From: Caulobacteraceae bacterium
GTDB lineage: Bacteria; Pseudomonadota; Alphaproteobacteria; Caulobacterales; Caulobacteraceae
Assembly (NCBI GenBank): GCA_947441065.1
Contig: CANESI010000006.1
Span: 29,253-93,252 of the forward strand
Length of the DNA stretch: 64,000 nt
Direction: 5' to 3'
A program made the translations under genes and the position numbers. This document shows, piece by piece, positions 25,962 to 36,580 of this stretch; position 1 is the first letter of the stretch; each line of letters starts with the position of its first letter. The notes below the pieces were generated by a model that saw nothing but the letters and a program-made list of their open reading frames with translations, was not told the DNA's origin and searched no databases.

Positions 25962-27616
25962 TTCGAAGGCTCGTCTGGGCGCTTGGGTCGCTTAGCGAGG
26001 CCCACCATACCCCCTGATGCCAGCATGCTCGCATCGGCCAAGAGAATCGGTATGGCCCATTTGTGAGGTGCAGCCACATAGCGCGGCTCCCAGATCGGAT
26101 CATACTTGTCCTTGTAGCGCCGCACGCCCCGGAAATTGTAGATCTCCTCGCCGCGCTCGAACATCAGCCGCCCCACGCGAGACAGGATCGGTGCCAAGGG
26201 ACGATCTTCCAAACCGGCCAAGGGCGCGACGCCAAATTCAAAGGCGACATAGCCCTGACCCACACCCCAGTGCAGCAATTCGACAAACAGATAGTCCATG
26301 ACGTTCTTGGGTGCATCATCGGAGTAGCGCATCAGATCCATCGAAAAGGTCGTACGATCCGGTGTGGTCCAGATGGTGGCGAAAGCAACAATCTTGCCGT
26401 CGACCCGAACCAGGGCGCAGGGGAATTCTGCAACATAGCGCCGAATAAACCCACCCAAGGAGAAGGCCTTATCACCGCCCGCATGGTGCTTAAGCCAAGC
26501 GTCAGAAATGGCTTCAAGCTCGTCAAGGATCGCAGGAACAGCTTGGGCAGGAACCACTTCAAACAGCGCCCCGACCTCGCCAGCCTTGCGCCAATTGCGG
26601 CGTAGAACCTCACGTTTGCGACCCTTGAGGCTGAAACTGTCCAAGGGCACAGCGGCAGATTCGCCGGTCTTTTGGATGGAAAGGCCCAGTTCGACCGCTT
26701 CGGGCAAGATATCGGGTCCAATACCATAGAGCGCCGGACGGGCGGCGTGAGCATCGGCCAGTTCTCTAAACCGCCACAGAAGTTCCATCCGCTCATCACG
26801 GCGTCCGACCGGAGGACCCATCGCGATCCAAGACCTGCCCCGAACACCGAACATCAAAAAGGTTTCACCCGACTGTGAGAACAGGAACCGCTTGTCGCCG
26901 AGCAGGGCGAGGTTGGCTTCGGGAGGGGCATCCTCCGAACCGGCCAAGATGGCGCGGACCCGCTCAAAGGTCGGATCATCATCGCCCACAACCGGCGGCG
27001 TTGCGGGGGTCGAGATCAGCCGCCAAATGCCAATGACCATGAACAGGATCGCGACGCCCGCCGACGCCCGCAGCGAACGGCTCACATCATTGTCCGCCAT
27101 AACCCGCCACCAGAGCTCGTCCGAATAGCCAATATTGTCGAACGACCACAGGCCCAATGACACCGTGCCAACAATCGCCGCCAGGGCCGACAACATCCAT
27201 CCCGGTGTAATCTCGACACGGGTCAGACGGGCCTTGCGCGGAAAGGCTTCATGCATAGGGAGAAGCAAGATCCCGATCAGCCCCAGCGCGACGCTTTCTT
27301 CCCAATTAAACCCTTTCAAGAGCGCCAAGATCGCGCTCAAGGTCACCAGCCCGATTGTCGCGGCCCAAGCCGCATCGAGACGGCGGCGCAGGCCAAAGGC
27401 CAGCAGCACCAAGACCAAACCCAAAATGCTCGACACGAAGTGGCTGATTTCGACCAGCGAAAGGGGCGCGAACTCCACGAGGTTGCGCAACCGTTCCGGC
27501 TCGGACGGTGTGGCTCCAGAGGCCAGCAGTATCAGACCCGCGGCGAGGGCTGCGATAGCTGCAAGGGTTGGCGCGAGGGCCAAAATTCCTGGTTTGATAT
27601 CTTGCGCCCAGCGCAT
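25958..27616 (-). CDS. MprF-like phosphatidylglycerol lysyltransferase domain protein
   Basis: The 552-residue protein has about six transmembrane helices in the first 215 residues and then a soluble DUF2156 aminoacyl-transferase domain. Landmarks are SQSGETFLMFGVRGRSWIAMGPPVG, SLGGF near the middle, MDLMRY and the C-terminal IYNFRGVRRYKDKYDP. Full MprF proteins are about 840 residues with a larger flippase part, so this is the short synthase form. The enzyme would transfer lysine (or alanine) from tRNA to phosphatidylglycerol, lowering surface charge. It overlaps the small membrane protein gene tail to tail. Confidence 0.85.
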   Translation of the reverse strand: MRWAQDIKPGILALAPTLAAIAALAAGLILLASGATPSEPERLRNLVEFAPLSLVEISHFVSSILGLVLVLLAFGLRRRLDAAWAATIGLVTLSAILALLKGFNWEESVALGLIGILLLPMHEAFPRKARLTRVEITPGWMLSALAAIVGTVSLGLWSFDNIGYSDELWWRVMADNDVSRSLRASAGVAILFMVIGIWRLISTPATPPVVGDDDPTFERVRAILAGSEDAPPEANLALLGDKRFLFSQSGETFLMFGVRGRSWIAMGPPVGRRDERMELLWRFRELADAHAARPALYGIGPDILPEAVELGLSIQKTGESAAVPLDSFSLKGRKREVLRRNWRKAGEVGALFEVVPAQAVPAILDELEAISDAWLKHHAGGDKAFSLGGFIRRYVAEFPCALVRVDGKIVAFATIWTTPDRTTFSMDLMRYSDDAPKNVMDYLFVELLHWGVGQGYVAFEFGVAPLAGLEDRPLAPILSRVGRLMFERGEEIYNFRGVRRYKDKYDPIWEPRYVAAPHKWAIPILLADASMLASGGMVGLAKRPKRPDEPSN

Positions 27617-27788
27617 GCGACTTCCCGAAAGGCCAATTGGTCGAGCTTATATCGTAATTTTCGCAACAGTTTGATGGCTTCGACAGTTTACGACCTAAAC
27701 AATGCAACACAATGGTTTCAAAGGGCTTGCTCCGGCCCGCGCCCTTGATAAGGTCCGGACAAATCCAGACGATGTGAGGAAACCCACC

Positions 27789-28976
27789 ATGGCCGAATTT
27801 GACGATTTCCGCGCCGAGACCCGCGCGTGGCTTGAAACCAATTGCCCGCAGTCCATGCGCACCCCTATGCCGGGCGAGGAAACCCCTTGGGCCGGCCGTA
27901 AGGGCACCTATAAAAATCCCGATACAAAGCTCTGGCTCGACCGCATGGCGGCCAAGGGCTGGACCGCGCCAACTTGGCCCAAGGCCTATGGCGGCGGCGG
28001 TCTGTCACGCGGTGAGGCCAAGGTGCTGGAACAGGAAATGGCGCGTATCAAGGCTCGCCCGCCTCTGTTCTCGTTCGGTCTTTGGATGCTTGGCCCGGTT
28101 CTCTTGGAATATGCCACTGAAGAGCAAAAGCTAGCCCACCTGCCCAAGATCGTCACCGGCGAGATCCGCTGGTGCCAAGGCTATTCAGAGCCCGGCGCGG
28201 GCTCCGACCTAGCCTCGCTGCAGACCCGCGCGGAAGACAAGGGCGACCACTATCTGGTCAACGGCCAGAAGGTCTGGACCTCCTATGCCGACCAAGCCGA
28301 CTGGATCTTCTGCCTCGTGCGCACCGACACGACGGTTAAGCATGAGGGCATTTCGTTCCTGCTGTTCGACATGACCACCCCTGGCGTCGAGCCGCGTCCG
28401 ATCAAGCTGATCAGCGGCGAGTCGCCCTTCTGCGAAACCTTCTTCACAGATGTGAAGGTCCCCAAGGCCCAGTTGGTTGGTAAGCTCAATGGCGGCTGGG
28501 AAATTGCCAAGCGCCTGCTGCAATATGAGCGCCAGAACATCTCCTCCAGCGGCTTTGGCGGCGCGGCGGGTCTGGAACTGGAACAGGTGGCCCTCAGCCA
28601 TGTCGGTGACGTCGATGGCAAGATCGCCGATGCGGACCTGCGCGCCCGGATTGCCGGTCACAAGATGGACGCCAAGGCCTTTGCCCTGACTGTTCGTCGG
28701 GTTGAGGCCGAATCCAAGGCAGGTGGCACCATCAGCCCCGCCACCTCGATCATCAAATATGCCGCCGCCAAGCTGAACCAAGACAAGTGCGAACTTCTGG
28801 TGGAATCTATGGGCCATCAGGGTCTGGGCTGGGAAGGCGAAGGCTTTACCAAGCGCGAACTGATCGAGACGCGCGGCTGGCTGCGCTCCAAGGGCAATTC
28901 CATTGAGGGCGGCACGTCCGAGATCAACCTCAATGTCGTGGCTAAGCGCGTCCTTGGTCTGCTGGATCACCAGTAA
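27789..28976 (+). CDS. Acyl-CoA dehydrogenase family protein
   Basis: The 395-residue flavoprotein has the acyl-CoA dehydrogenase N-domain, the CQGYSEPGAGSDLASL FAD-binding signature (about residue 120) and the C-terminal SIEGGTSEINLNVVAKRVLGL segment. ATG 27789 follows a TGAGGAAA site. It is first of four tightly spaced genes (gaps of 3, 24 and 4 bases) containing a second acyl-CoA dehydrogenase. Paired acyl-CoA dehydrogenases often form heteromeric enzymes for sterol or branched side chains. Here both halves look complete, so the substrate remains open. Confidence 0.9.
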   Translation: MAEFDDFRAETRAWLETNCPQSMRTPMPGEETPWAGRKGTYKNPDTKLWLDRMAAKGWTAPTWPKAYGGGGLSRGEAKVLEQEMARIKARPPLFSFGLWMLGPVLLEYATEEQKLAHLPKIVTGEIRWCQGYSEPGAGSDLASLQTRAEDKGDHYLVNGQKVWTSYADQADWIFCLVRTDTTVKHEGISFLLFDMTTPGVEPRPIKLISGESPFCETFFTDVKVPKAQLVGKLNGGWEIAKRLLQYERQNISSSGFGGAAGLELEQVALSHVGDVDGKIADADLRARIAGHKMDAKAFALTVRRVEAESKAGGTISPATSIIKYAAAKLNQDKCELLVESMGHQGLGWEGEGFTKRELIETRGWLRSKGNSIEGGTSEINLNVVAKRVLGLLDHQ

Positions 28977-28979
28977 GCC

Positions 28980-29588
28980 ATGCCCAGCCTAACCTTCTGG
29001 TTTGAGTTCGCCTCGACCTATTCCTACCCTGCAGCCCATCGCATCGAAGCCTTGGCTGCGGCGGCAGGGGTGGATGTGGTATGGTGGCCGTTTCAACTCG
29101 GCCCCCTTCTCAATGCCCAGCAAGGCATGACCGACAGCCCGTTCAATGTGGTCCCCATCAAGGGGGTCTATATGTGGCGCGATATGGCTAGGGTCTGCGG
29201 CGAACTGGACCTGCCCCTGCGCAGTCCAAGCCGCTTCCCCCGCAATGGTTTTTTGGCCGCTCGGGTCGTTTTGGCGGACAAGACGCCCGGCTGGGCGAGC
29301 GCCTTCACCAAGGCGGTCTACAGCGCCAATTTTGCTGATGATCTGGAGATTTCGGACCAAGAGGTCGTGACATCCCTGATCACCGGCCTTGGGGCGGACC
29401 CTGAAACGGTGCTGGCCGCGGCAGGCAGTGACGCCATCAAGGCCGAACTGAAGGCCAATACGGCTGAGGCCATGGAACGCGGACTATTTGGTAGCCCGAG
29501 CTTCACCACCGACGACGGTGAGCTGTTCTGGGGCAATGATCGTTTAGAGGCAGCCCTCGCTTGGGCAGCCAATCCCAAAACCCTTTAA
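28980..29588 (+). CDS. 2-hydroxychromene-2-carboxylate isomerase / DsbA-like (kappa GST) family protein
   Basis: The 202-residue thioredoxin-fold protein has the kappa-GST/HCCA-isomerase start TFWFEFASTYSYPAAHRIE, where a Ser occupies the glutathione-activating position. The C-terminal cis-Pro loop GLFGSPSFTTDDGELFWGNDRLE is also present. Characterised members isomerise aromatic ring-cleavage intermediates with glutathione. It lies between two acyl-CoA dehydrogenase genes, an unusual setting that suggests a glutathione-dependent isomerisation in an acyl-CoA pathway. ATG 28980 is 3 bases after the preceding stop. Confidence 0.87.
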   Translation: MPSLTFWFEFASTYSYPAAHRIEALAAAAGVDVVWWPFQLGPLLNAQQGMTDSPFNVVPIKGVYMWRDMARVCGELDLPLRSPSRFPRNGFLAARVVLADKTPGWASAFTKAVYSANFADDLEISDQEVVTSLITGLGADPETVLAAAGSDAIKAELKANTAEAMERGLFGSPSFTTDDGELFWGNDRLEAALAWAANPKTL

Positions 29589-29612
29589 AAGAAAAATTAG
29601 AGAGAAACCCCA

Positions 29613-30749
29613 ATGGCTGTCTTGAACGAAGAACAGGTGATGCTGCGGGACGCGGCACGCGACTGGACGCAAGAAAAGTCGCCCGTCGCGGCCCTGCGCA
29701 AGCTGCGCGATACCAAGAGCGCGACCGGCTTTGATGCCGCCGCCTGGACGGACATGGCCCAGATGGGCTGGGCCGGGGTGATCATTCCCGAAGCCCATGG
29801 TGGCGCCGATTTTGGCTATCGTAGCCTTGGACTGGTGCTGGAAGAGACCGGCCGAACCCTGACCGCTTCGCCGCTGGTCTCGACCGCCCTGACCTCTGCC
29901 ACAGCCCTGATACTCGGCGGGAGCGAAGCCCAAAAGGCTGCTTGGCTGCCCAAGATCGCGGCGGGCGAGATTGTCGCCACCCTGGCCGTTGACGAGACCG
30001 CCCATCACCACCCCTCGACCATCGCTCTGACCGCGACCAAGTCCGGATCGGGCTATGTGCTGAACGGTGCCAAGAACTTTGTCCTCGATGGCGGCTCTGC
30101 TGACCTTCTGATCGTCGTGGCCCGCACCAGCGGTGGCAAGTCCGATGAGGCGGGCATCACCCTGTTCCTCGTCGACGGTTCAGCCAAGGGCCTGACGCGT
30201 CAGAACCTGACCATGGTCGATAGCCGCGCGGTAGCGAACCTGACCCTGAGCAATGTCGAAGTGGCCGCCGATGCGGTTCTGGGCCCTGTCGAAGGCGGCT
30301 TTGCCATCCTCGAACAGACCCTTGACCGCGCCCGCGCTGGTCTGGCCGCCGAAATGATCGGCACCGCCACCCAAGCCTTCGAGATCACGCTCGACTATCT
30401 CAAGACCCGCACCCAGTTCGGACAGGGCATCGGTACCTTCCAAGCCCTGCAGCACCGGGCGGCCAAGCTCTATACCGATCTAGAACTGGCCCGCTCCTGC
30501 GTGCAGGCGGCGCTGGACGCCATTGATGAAAAGTCCAACGACATCCGCGCTCTGGCGTCTCTGGCCAAGGCTAAGGCAGGCGACGTGCTGCATCTGGCCT
30601 CCAACGAGATGGTTCAGATGCATGGCGGTATCGGCATGACCGACGCCCATGATGCAGGCCTCTATCTAAAGCGCGCACGGGTCGCTGAGGCCACCTTCGG
30701 CGGGTCCTCCTATCACCGCGACCGCTACGCCAAGCTTGGCGGGTTCTAG
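29613..30749 (+). CDS. Acyl-CoA dehydrogenase family protein
   Basis: The 378-residue protein has an N-terminal acyl-CoA dehydrogenase domain, a middle beta domain and the C-terminal helical domain with TRTQFGQGIGTFQALQHRAAKLYTDLELARS and MVQMHGGIGMTDAHDAGLYLKRA. It is more divergent than the first paralogue in the operon. The SDR gene begins 4 bases after its stop. Either the two dehydrogenases act in sequence or they form one heteromeric enzyme; the sequence does not decide. Confidence 0.89.
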   Translation: MAVLNEEQVMLRDAARDWTQEKSPVAALRKLRDTKSATGFDAAAWTDMAQMGWAGVIIPEAHGGADFGYRSLGLVLEETGRTLTASPLVSTALTSATALILGGSEAQKAAWLPKIAAGEIVATLAVDETAHHHPSTIALTATKSGSGYVLNGAKNFVLDGGSADLLIVVARTSGGKSDEAGITLFLVDGSAKGLTRQNLTMVDSRAVANLTLSNVEVAADAVLGPVEGGFAILEQTLDRARAGLAAEMIGTATQAFEITLDYLKTRTQFGQGIGTFQALQHRAAKLYTDLELARSCVQAALDAIDEKSNDIRALASLAKAKAGDVLHLASNEMVQMHGGIGMTDAHDAGLYLKRARVAEATFGGSSYHRDRYAKLGGF

Positions 30750-30753
30750 ACCC

Positions 30754-31605
30754 ATGCAGGTCAAGGGCGCTGTTGCGATCATCACCGGCGCGGCCTCAGG
30801 CATCGGCCTTGGCATTGCCAGCGCCCTTGCCCGTCGCGGGGCCAAGGTCATATTAGCCGATATTCAAGCGGATCGCGCCGCTGAGGCCGCCAAGGCCCTA
30901 TGCGATCAGGGTCTTCACGCCGCCAGTGCCAGCCTTGACGTGACCGAGGATGAGAGCTGGGCGGCCCTGGCGGAACTGGCCCCGACCCTCTTTGGGCAAC
31001 CGGTGCAGATGCTGTTCAACAATGCCGGGGTCGGCCTGCGCGGCATGGTCCACACCACGCCCCGGCGCATGTGGGACTGGTCCTTTGCGGTTAATGTCAC
31101 CGGAGCCTTTACCGGTGTCTCCACCTTTGTCCCCGCCATGTTGGCCAGCGGCCTGCCCTGTAAGATCGTCAATACGGCCTCGGAACATGCCTTAGGTCTG
31201 CCTGAAAGTGAGCGGGGCGGTATCTTGGCCCCCTATACCTCGGCCAAACATGCCTTGATGGGCTATAGCCTCTGCATGCGCCGCGACTTTGCGGGCAGCA
31301 ATGTCAGCGCCGGAGTCATCTGTCCGGGCGTGGTGGTCAGTGATATCTGGAACTCTCTGGCCCATCGCCAAGAGCGGTTCGGCGGACCCCGTCAGGTTCC
31401 CACCGATGTGGCCGAGGCCATGATCGCCACGGCCAAGGCCAAGGGGATAACGTTAGAACTGGCCGGTGAGCGTATCGCCGATCAAGTGGAAGCCGACGCC
31501 TTCTTCATCTTCACCAACGGCCCAGACGAGACCGAGGTCGCTACCGACTATCAGACCGAGATCATGGCCGCTCTGGCTAACTTCAACAGTCGCTATCGGG
31601 CCTAG
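30754..31605 (+). CDS. Short-chain dehydrogenase/reductase
   Basis: The 283-residue SDR has the cofactor motif ITGAASGIGLGIA (about residue 9), the NNAGV structural motif (about 89), and the catalytic pair in YTSAK (about 160). It would oxidise a 3-hydroxyacyl or alcohol intermediate using NAD(P). Start ATG 30754 puts the Rossmann motif at the expected distance. It closes the acyl-CoA dehydrogenase operon. A GC-rich hairpin (31607-31628) follows directly. Confidence 0.88.
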   Translation: MQVKGAVAIITGAASGIGLGIASALARRGAKVILADIQADRAAEAAKALCDQGLHAASASLDVTEDESWAALAELAPTLFGQPVQMLFNNAGVGLRGMVHTTPRRMWDWSFAVNVTGAFTGVSTFVPAMLASGLPCKIVNTASEHALGLPESERGGILAPYTSAKHALMGYSLCMRRDFAGSNVSAGVICPGVVVSDIWNSLAHRQERFGGPRQVPTDVAEAMIATAKAKGITLELAGERIADQVEADAFFIFTNGPDETEVATDYQTEIMAALANFNSRYRA

Positions 31606-31606
31606 G

Positions 31607-31628
31607 CCCTCCCCACGCTGGGGGAGGG
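31607..31628. terminator. GC-rich hairpin between convergent genes
   Basis: CCCTCCCC and GGGGAGGG face each other around six bases. It resembles half of the GGGAGAGGGTTGG repeat family and separates the SDR and formaldehyde dehydrogenase genes. No T-run follows. Confidence 0.5.
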
Positions 31629-31644
31629 TTGGAGCCAATCGGTC

Positions 31645-32751
<1,107 letters not shown>

Positions 32752-32783
32752 GGTCGGTGCTCCAAATCAGTCTGCGCTTTGGC

Positions 32784-34085
32784 CTAAGCTAACATCATCA
32801 GGGGGTCTTCGACCAATGCCTTGAAGTCATTTAACCACTGCGCGCCGATGGTCCCGTTCAGAACCCGGTGGTCACAGGTCAAGGTCACCGTCATCACCGT
32901 AGCGATGGCGAGGCTATCGCCGCGCACCACGGCCCGCTTCTCGCCCGCCCCAACCGACAGGATCGCGCCCTGAGGCTCGTTGATGATCGAGGCGAAGCTC
33001 TTAATGCCGAACATGCCGAGGTTGGAGATCGAGAAGGTGCCGCCTTGGAACTCTTCGGGCTTCAGCTTGCGGGCGCGGGCCCGGGCGGCGAGGTCCTTCA
33101 TCTCGGTGGCGATCTGGGCCAGACCCTTGGTCTCGGCAGCGCGGATGATCGGGGTGATCAGACCACCGTCAATGGCCACGGCCACGGCAATGTCGGCATG
33201 GCGATGGACCGCGATACCCTGCGGCGTATAGCTGGCATTGGCCATCGGCACGCGCTTGAGGGCCAGAGCCGCGCACCGAATGATAAGGTCATTGACCGAG
33301 ACCTTGACGCCTAAGGATTCCAGACCGGCATTGATCCGGGTGCGGGCGTCTAAAAGAGCGTCCAGTTCCAGATCGATGGACAGGGGAAAATGGGGAATGT
33401 CCCTGAAGCTCTCGGTCATGCGCCGCGCGATGGTCTTGCCCATGCCGTCCAGCGGGATCAGATCATAGGAACCCGGCGCAATGCCCATCTCTTCTAAGCT
33501 CTGAACCTGACGTGGTGCTGGGGCCTGTGTCGGCGCAGCTTGGACAGTGACGGGCCTCATGCCCGCCTGAGCGTCAATATCGCGCTTGATGATCCGGCCA
33601 TGGGGGCCGCTGCCGCTGAGGCTTGCAAGGTCCAAACCTACTGCCCGCGCTAGGCGGCGGGCCAGAGGCGAGGCCGCGATACGATCTGAAGCGGGCGAAA
33701 CCCCCTCCACCGCTTCGCGGTCCCCCTCCCCCAGTGGGGGAGGATTTGCCGCGTTCAGATCTTCCCCCTTTGGGGGAAGTCCCGGCGAAGCCGGGGAAGG
33801 GGGTGGCGGTGCAGAGACGGAGATAGCTTCACCCTCACCCTCCCCCTCACTGGCCAACTGAGCAATGACCCTATTGACCTTAACGCCCTCAGTCCCCGCT
33901 GCGACCAGCAGGGCTGAAATCACGCCCTCGTCCACAGCCTCGACCTCCATGGTCGCCTTGTCGGTCTCGATCTCGGCAATGACGTCGCCAGCCTTGACCG
34001 TGTCCCCCACCGCCACATGCCACTTGGCAAGGGTGCCCTCTTCCATGGTCGGAGACAGGGCTGGCATCAAAATGTCGATAGACAT
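32784..34085 (-). CDS. pdhC: 2-oxo-acid (pyruvate) dehydrogenase E2, dihydrolipoamide acyltransferase
   Basis: The 433-residue E2 has one lipoyl domain (K43 in [11 protein letters not shown]), a peripheral-subunit-binding domain (about residues 136-170, [14 protein letters not shown]) and a catalytic acyltransferase domain with H406 in DHRVLNG. Residues about 95-129 of the first linker are encoded by a palindromic repeat element (33701-33803). ATG 34085 is 4 bases after the E1 stop, so the genes are co-transcribed. E2 moves the acyl group to CoA. No E3 gene lies nearby. Substrate is pyruvate or a related 2-oxo acid. Confidence 0.92.
   Translation of the reverse strand: MSIDILMPALSPTMEEGTLAKWHVAVGDTVKAGDVIAEIETDKATMEVEAVDEGVISALLVAAGTEGVKVNRVIAQLASEGEGEGEAISVSAPPPPSPASPGLPPKGEDLNAANPPPLGEGDREAVEGVSPASDRIAASPLARRLARAVGLDLASLSGSGPHGRIIKRDIDAQAGMRPVTVQAAPTQAPAPRQVQSLEEMGIAPGSYDLIPLDGMGKTIARRMTESFRDIPHFPLSIDLELDALLDARTRINAGLESLGVKVSVNDLIIRCAALALKRVPMANASYTPQGIAVHRHADIAVAVAIDGGLITPIIRAAETKGLAQIATEMKDLAARARARKLKPEEFQGGTFSISNLGMFGIKSFASIINEPQGAILSVGAGEKRAVVRGDSLAIATVMTVTLTCDHRVLNGTIGAQWLNDFKALVEDPLMMLA
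33701..33803. repeat. Four-hairpin palindromic element, copy inside pdhC
   Basis: This 103-bp element aligns end to end with intergenic copies at 52910-53010 and 59126-59226. It has terminal CCCCCT/AGGGGG and four internal hairpins. Stem changes in this copy are largely paired. It encodes about 35 Pro/Gly-rich residues of E2, including PPKGED and PPLGEG. Confidence 0.85.
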
Positions 34086-34089
34086 GGGC

Positions 34090-36444
34090 TTAGCTCCCGT
34101 AATCGAGTGAGGCGGCGGCGGCGTCCAAGATCGCCTCCACATCCAGGCCATAGGTCCGATAGAGGTCGGGCAAATCGCCGGACTGGCCGAAATGATCCAT
34201 GCCAAGGGCCGAAACGCGAGACCCCTTGACCCCGCCCAGCCAGGACAGGGTTGCAGGCGGTCCATCAATGACCGTCACCAGCGAGGCCCCAGCACCGAGC
34301 GATGCCAATAACTTTTCGATATGGGAAGGCTCGCGACGTCCCTTGGCTCGCGCTTTCAAGGCCGCCGACCAGTCCAGATGCAGCCGGTCCGGGCTCGTGA
34401 CCGCTAAGAGGCCGATGCCGGGAATATCTTCGCGCAGTTGCTCAAAGGCCTCCATCGCTTCGGCGGCAATGGCCCCGGTATAGACCACAGCCATTTCTGC
34501 GCCGGGGGCGGGCTCGACCTGCCAATAAGCCCCGGCAATCACATCCGCGATCTGGGCGGCGCTCAAGGTCCGGTCTGGCTGTTCGAGCGCCCGAGTCGAC
34601 AAACGCAAGTAGACCGAATTGCCCTCAGGCTGCTGCATGAAGTCAAAGGCCCAGCGCATGATCTCGACCAGTTCATCGACAAAGGCCGGTTCGAAATAGC
34701 TAAGCTTGTCCTGCGCCATACCGATCAGGGGCGTGTGGATCGACTGGTGCGCCCCGCCTTCCGGCGCAAGGGTCAGACCAGAGGGGGTCGCCACCAGCAA
34801 GAACCGCGCATCCTGATAACAGGCATAGTTCAAGGCATCGAGACCCCGGTTGATGAAGGGGTCATAGAGGGTTCCGACCGGGATCAGCCTTTGCCCCCCA
34901 AACAGATCCCCCGCCAGACCCAAGGCCCCGAGCAGGAGGAACAGGTTGTTCTCGGCAATGCCCAGCTCGATATGCTGGCCATGCGGCCCCATCAGCCACT
35001 TTTGCGGCGAGGCGATGTTGCTGTCCTTAAACTGGTCATGGCGGTTATCGCGCGCAAAGATGCCGCGCTGATTGACCCAGCCGCCCAGATTGGTCGAGAC
35101 CGTCACATCGGGCGAGGTCGAGACGATGGCATCGGCCAGCGGTCCGCCCATCCGGGCCAGATCATTCATCACCTTACCAAAAGCCACCTGCGTCGATTGC
35201 TTACCCGTAGGCCGGGGGAAGGCATTAGCATCGGGCACAGCCACCATCGGGGCCGGTGCGTCCGGCTGGCGCTTGCCGAAGGGGGCATTGTCGATAAAGG
35301 TTTGGTAGTCTGAAGGGCTGCGCGGCAGGCCCGCAAAGGGCTCCCATTCTTGACCCTTAGGCACGCCCATTCTGGCTTGGAAGGTCTCCATCTGGGTCGG
35401 CGTCATCAGGCCCGAATGGTTGTCCTTATGGCCCTGAAACGGCAGGCCAAAGCCCTTGATCGTATAGACGATGAACAGCTTGGGCCTCTGGTCCGTTACC
35501 TCGTGGAAGGTCTCCAAGAGCAGGTCCATGTCATGGCCGGCCAGATTGGTCATCAAGGCCGCCAGCGCCTCGTCGTCATATTGGGCCAGCAACTCAGCAA
35601 TGCCGGCATGGGCGCTCAAATCGGCCAGCAGTTGCTTGCGCCACGCCTCGCCGCCCTGGAAACTCAGGGCTGCGAACAGGTCATTGGGGCAATCATCGAT
35701 CCAGGTGCGCAAATGCTCGCCGCCGGGCTGCGCGAACGCCGCCTCCAGCCGGTAGCCATATTTCAGAGTGATGACGTCCCAGCCCACCGCCGCGAAAATG
35801 TCGGTAAAGCGCAGGAACATGCTGTCAGAGGTGGTGGCGTCCAAGCTCTGGCGATTATAGTCGACGATCCACCAGGTGTTGCGCAGATCGTGCTTGGCCC
35901 CCTCGATCAGGCACTCATAGATATTGCCCTCGTCCAGCTCGGCATCGCCTAAGAGCGAGATCATCCGTCCCTGCCGCGCCGGGGACATGCGCTCATGGGC
36001 CAGCATATAGTCCTGCACGATTGAGGCAAAGGCGGTCATGGCCACGCCCAGACCGACCGAGCCGGTGGAGAAATCCACATCGTCCTGATCCTTGGTCCGC
36101 GACGGATAGGACTGGGCCCCGCCCAGCGACCGGAACCGCTGAAGCTGGTCCAAGGACTGGCGGCCATAGAGATACTGGATGGCGTGGAACACCGGGCTGG
36201 CATGGGGTTTGACCGCAATCCGGTCCTCAGGCCGCAGGACCGAGAAATAGAGCGCCGACATCACCGTGGCCAAGGACGAGGACGAGGCCTGATGGCCCCC
36301 GACCTTTAAGCCATCGCGGCTTTCACGCAGGTGGTTGGCATTGTGAATGGTCCAGGCCGACAACCAATGGACCTTGCGATCCAGGTCCCGGATCAGGTCT
36401 CGGTCGTCATTTCGGGCAGGCGACAGGGCGCTTTGGACAGACAT
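34090..36444 (-). CDS. Pyruvate dehydrogenase E1-like thiamine-diphosphate enzyme (single-chain, AceE/MdeB type)
   Basis: The 784-residue protein is a single-chain E1 with transketolase-type domains. Visible are the substrate His in [11 protein letters not shown], the thiamine-diphosphate motif [12 protein letters not shown]...DYNRQSLD (about residues 163-195), and the catalytic second-domain [18 protein letters not shown]. It is about 100 residues shorter than E. coli AceE. ATG 36444 is chosen over TTG 36450. It is followed by an alpha-type E2 and faces a divergent Lrp/AsnC gene. P. putida mdeB, an E1 homologue for 2-oxobutyrate, also sits near an Lrp-family regulator, so 2-oxobutyrate is an alternative to pyruvate. 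Confidence 0.86.
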   Translation of the reverse strand: MSVQSALSPARNDDRDLIRDLDRKVHWLSAWTIHNANHLRESRDGLKVGGHQASSSSLATVMSALYFSVLRPEDRIAVKPHASPVFHAIQYLYGRQSLDQLQRFRSLGGAQSYPSRTKDQDDVDFSTGSVGLGVAMTAFASIVQDYMLAHERMSPARQGRMISLLGDAELDEGNIYECLIEGAKHDLRNTWWIVDYNRQSLDATTSDSMFLRFTDIFAAVGWDVITLKYGYRLEAAFAQPGGEHLRTWIDDCPNDLFAALSFQGGEAWRKQLLADLSAHAGIAELLAQYDDEALAALMTNLAGHDMDLLLETFHEVTDQRPKLFIVYTIKGFGLPFQGHKDNHSGLMTPTQMETFQARMGVPKGQEWEPFAGLPRSPSDYQTFIDNAPFGKRQPDAPAPMVAVPDANAFPRPTGKQSTQVAFGKVMNDLARMGGPLADAIVSTSPDVTVSTNLGGWVNQRGIFARDNRHDQFKDSNIASPQKWLMGPHGQHIELGIAENNLFLLLGALGLAGDLFGGQRLIPVGTLYDPFINRGLDALNYACYQDARFLLVATPSGLTLAPEGGAHQSIHTPLIGMAQDKLSYFEPAFVDELVEIMRWAFDFMQQPEGNSVYLRLSTRALEQPDRTLSAAQIADVIAGAYWQVEPAPGAEMAVVYTGAIAAEAMEAFEQLREDIPGIGLLAVTSPDRLHLDWSAALKARAKGRREPSHIEKLLASLGAGASLVTVIDGPPATLSWLGGVKGSRVSALGMDHFGQSGDLPDLYRTYGLDVEAILDAAAASLDYGS

Positions 36445-36499
36445 GGACAAGAACCACTTTCGTGCCGTTGTGGGTTCTGGTCATATAGGCTAGATTTAA

Positions 36500-36514
36500 G
36501 AGTGATTATTGCTC
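36500..36514. promoter_or_regulatory. Possible Lrp/AsnC-type operator
   Basis: GAGTGATTATTGCTC has GAG/CTC ends around an AT-rich centre and loosely resembles the 15-bp Lrp consensus. It lies between the divergent E1 and Lrp/AsnC genes. Match is partial. Confidence 0.3.
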
Positions 36515-36580
36515 ATTTGGACCCGTAATATGGACTTGAGCAGTCGTTTTGAACTACGGTTTACGAGATATTGAGCGCAA

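Noticed and set aside
32784-33260. Asn in place of Asp in the E2 catalytic motif (DHRVLNG)
   Set aside because: Initially looked like a lost catalytic residue, but Azotobacter vinelandii E2p also uses an Asn at this place, so it is a known variant.
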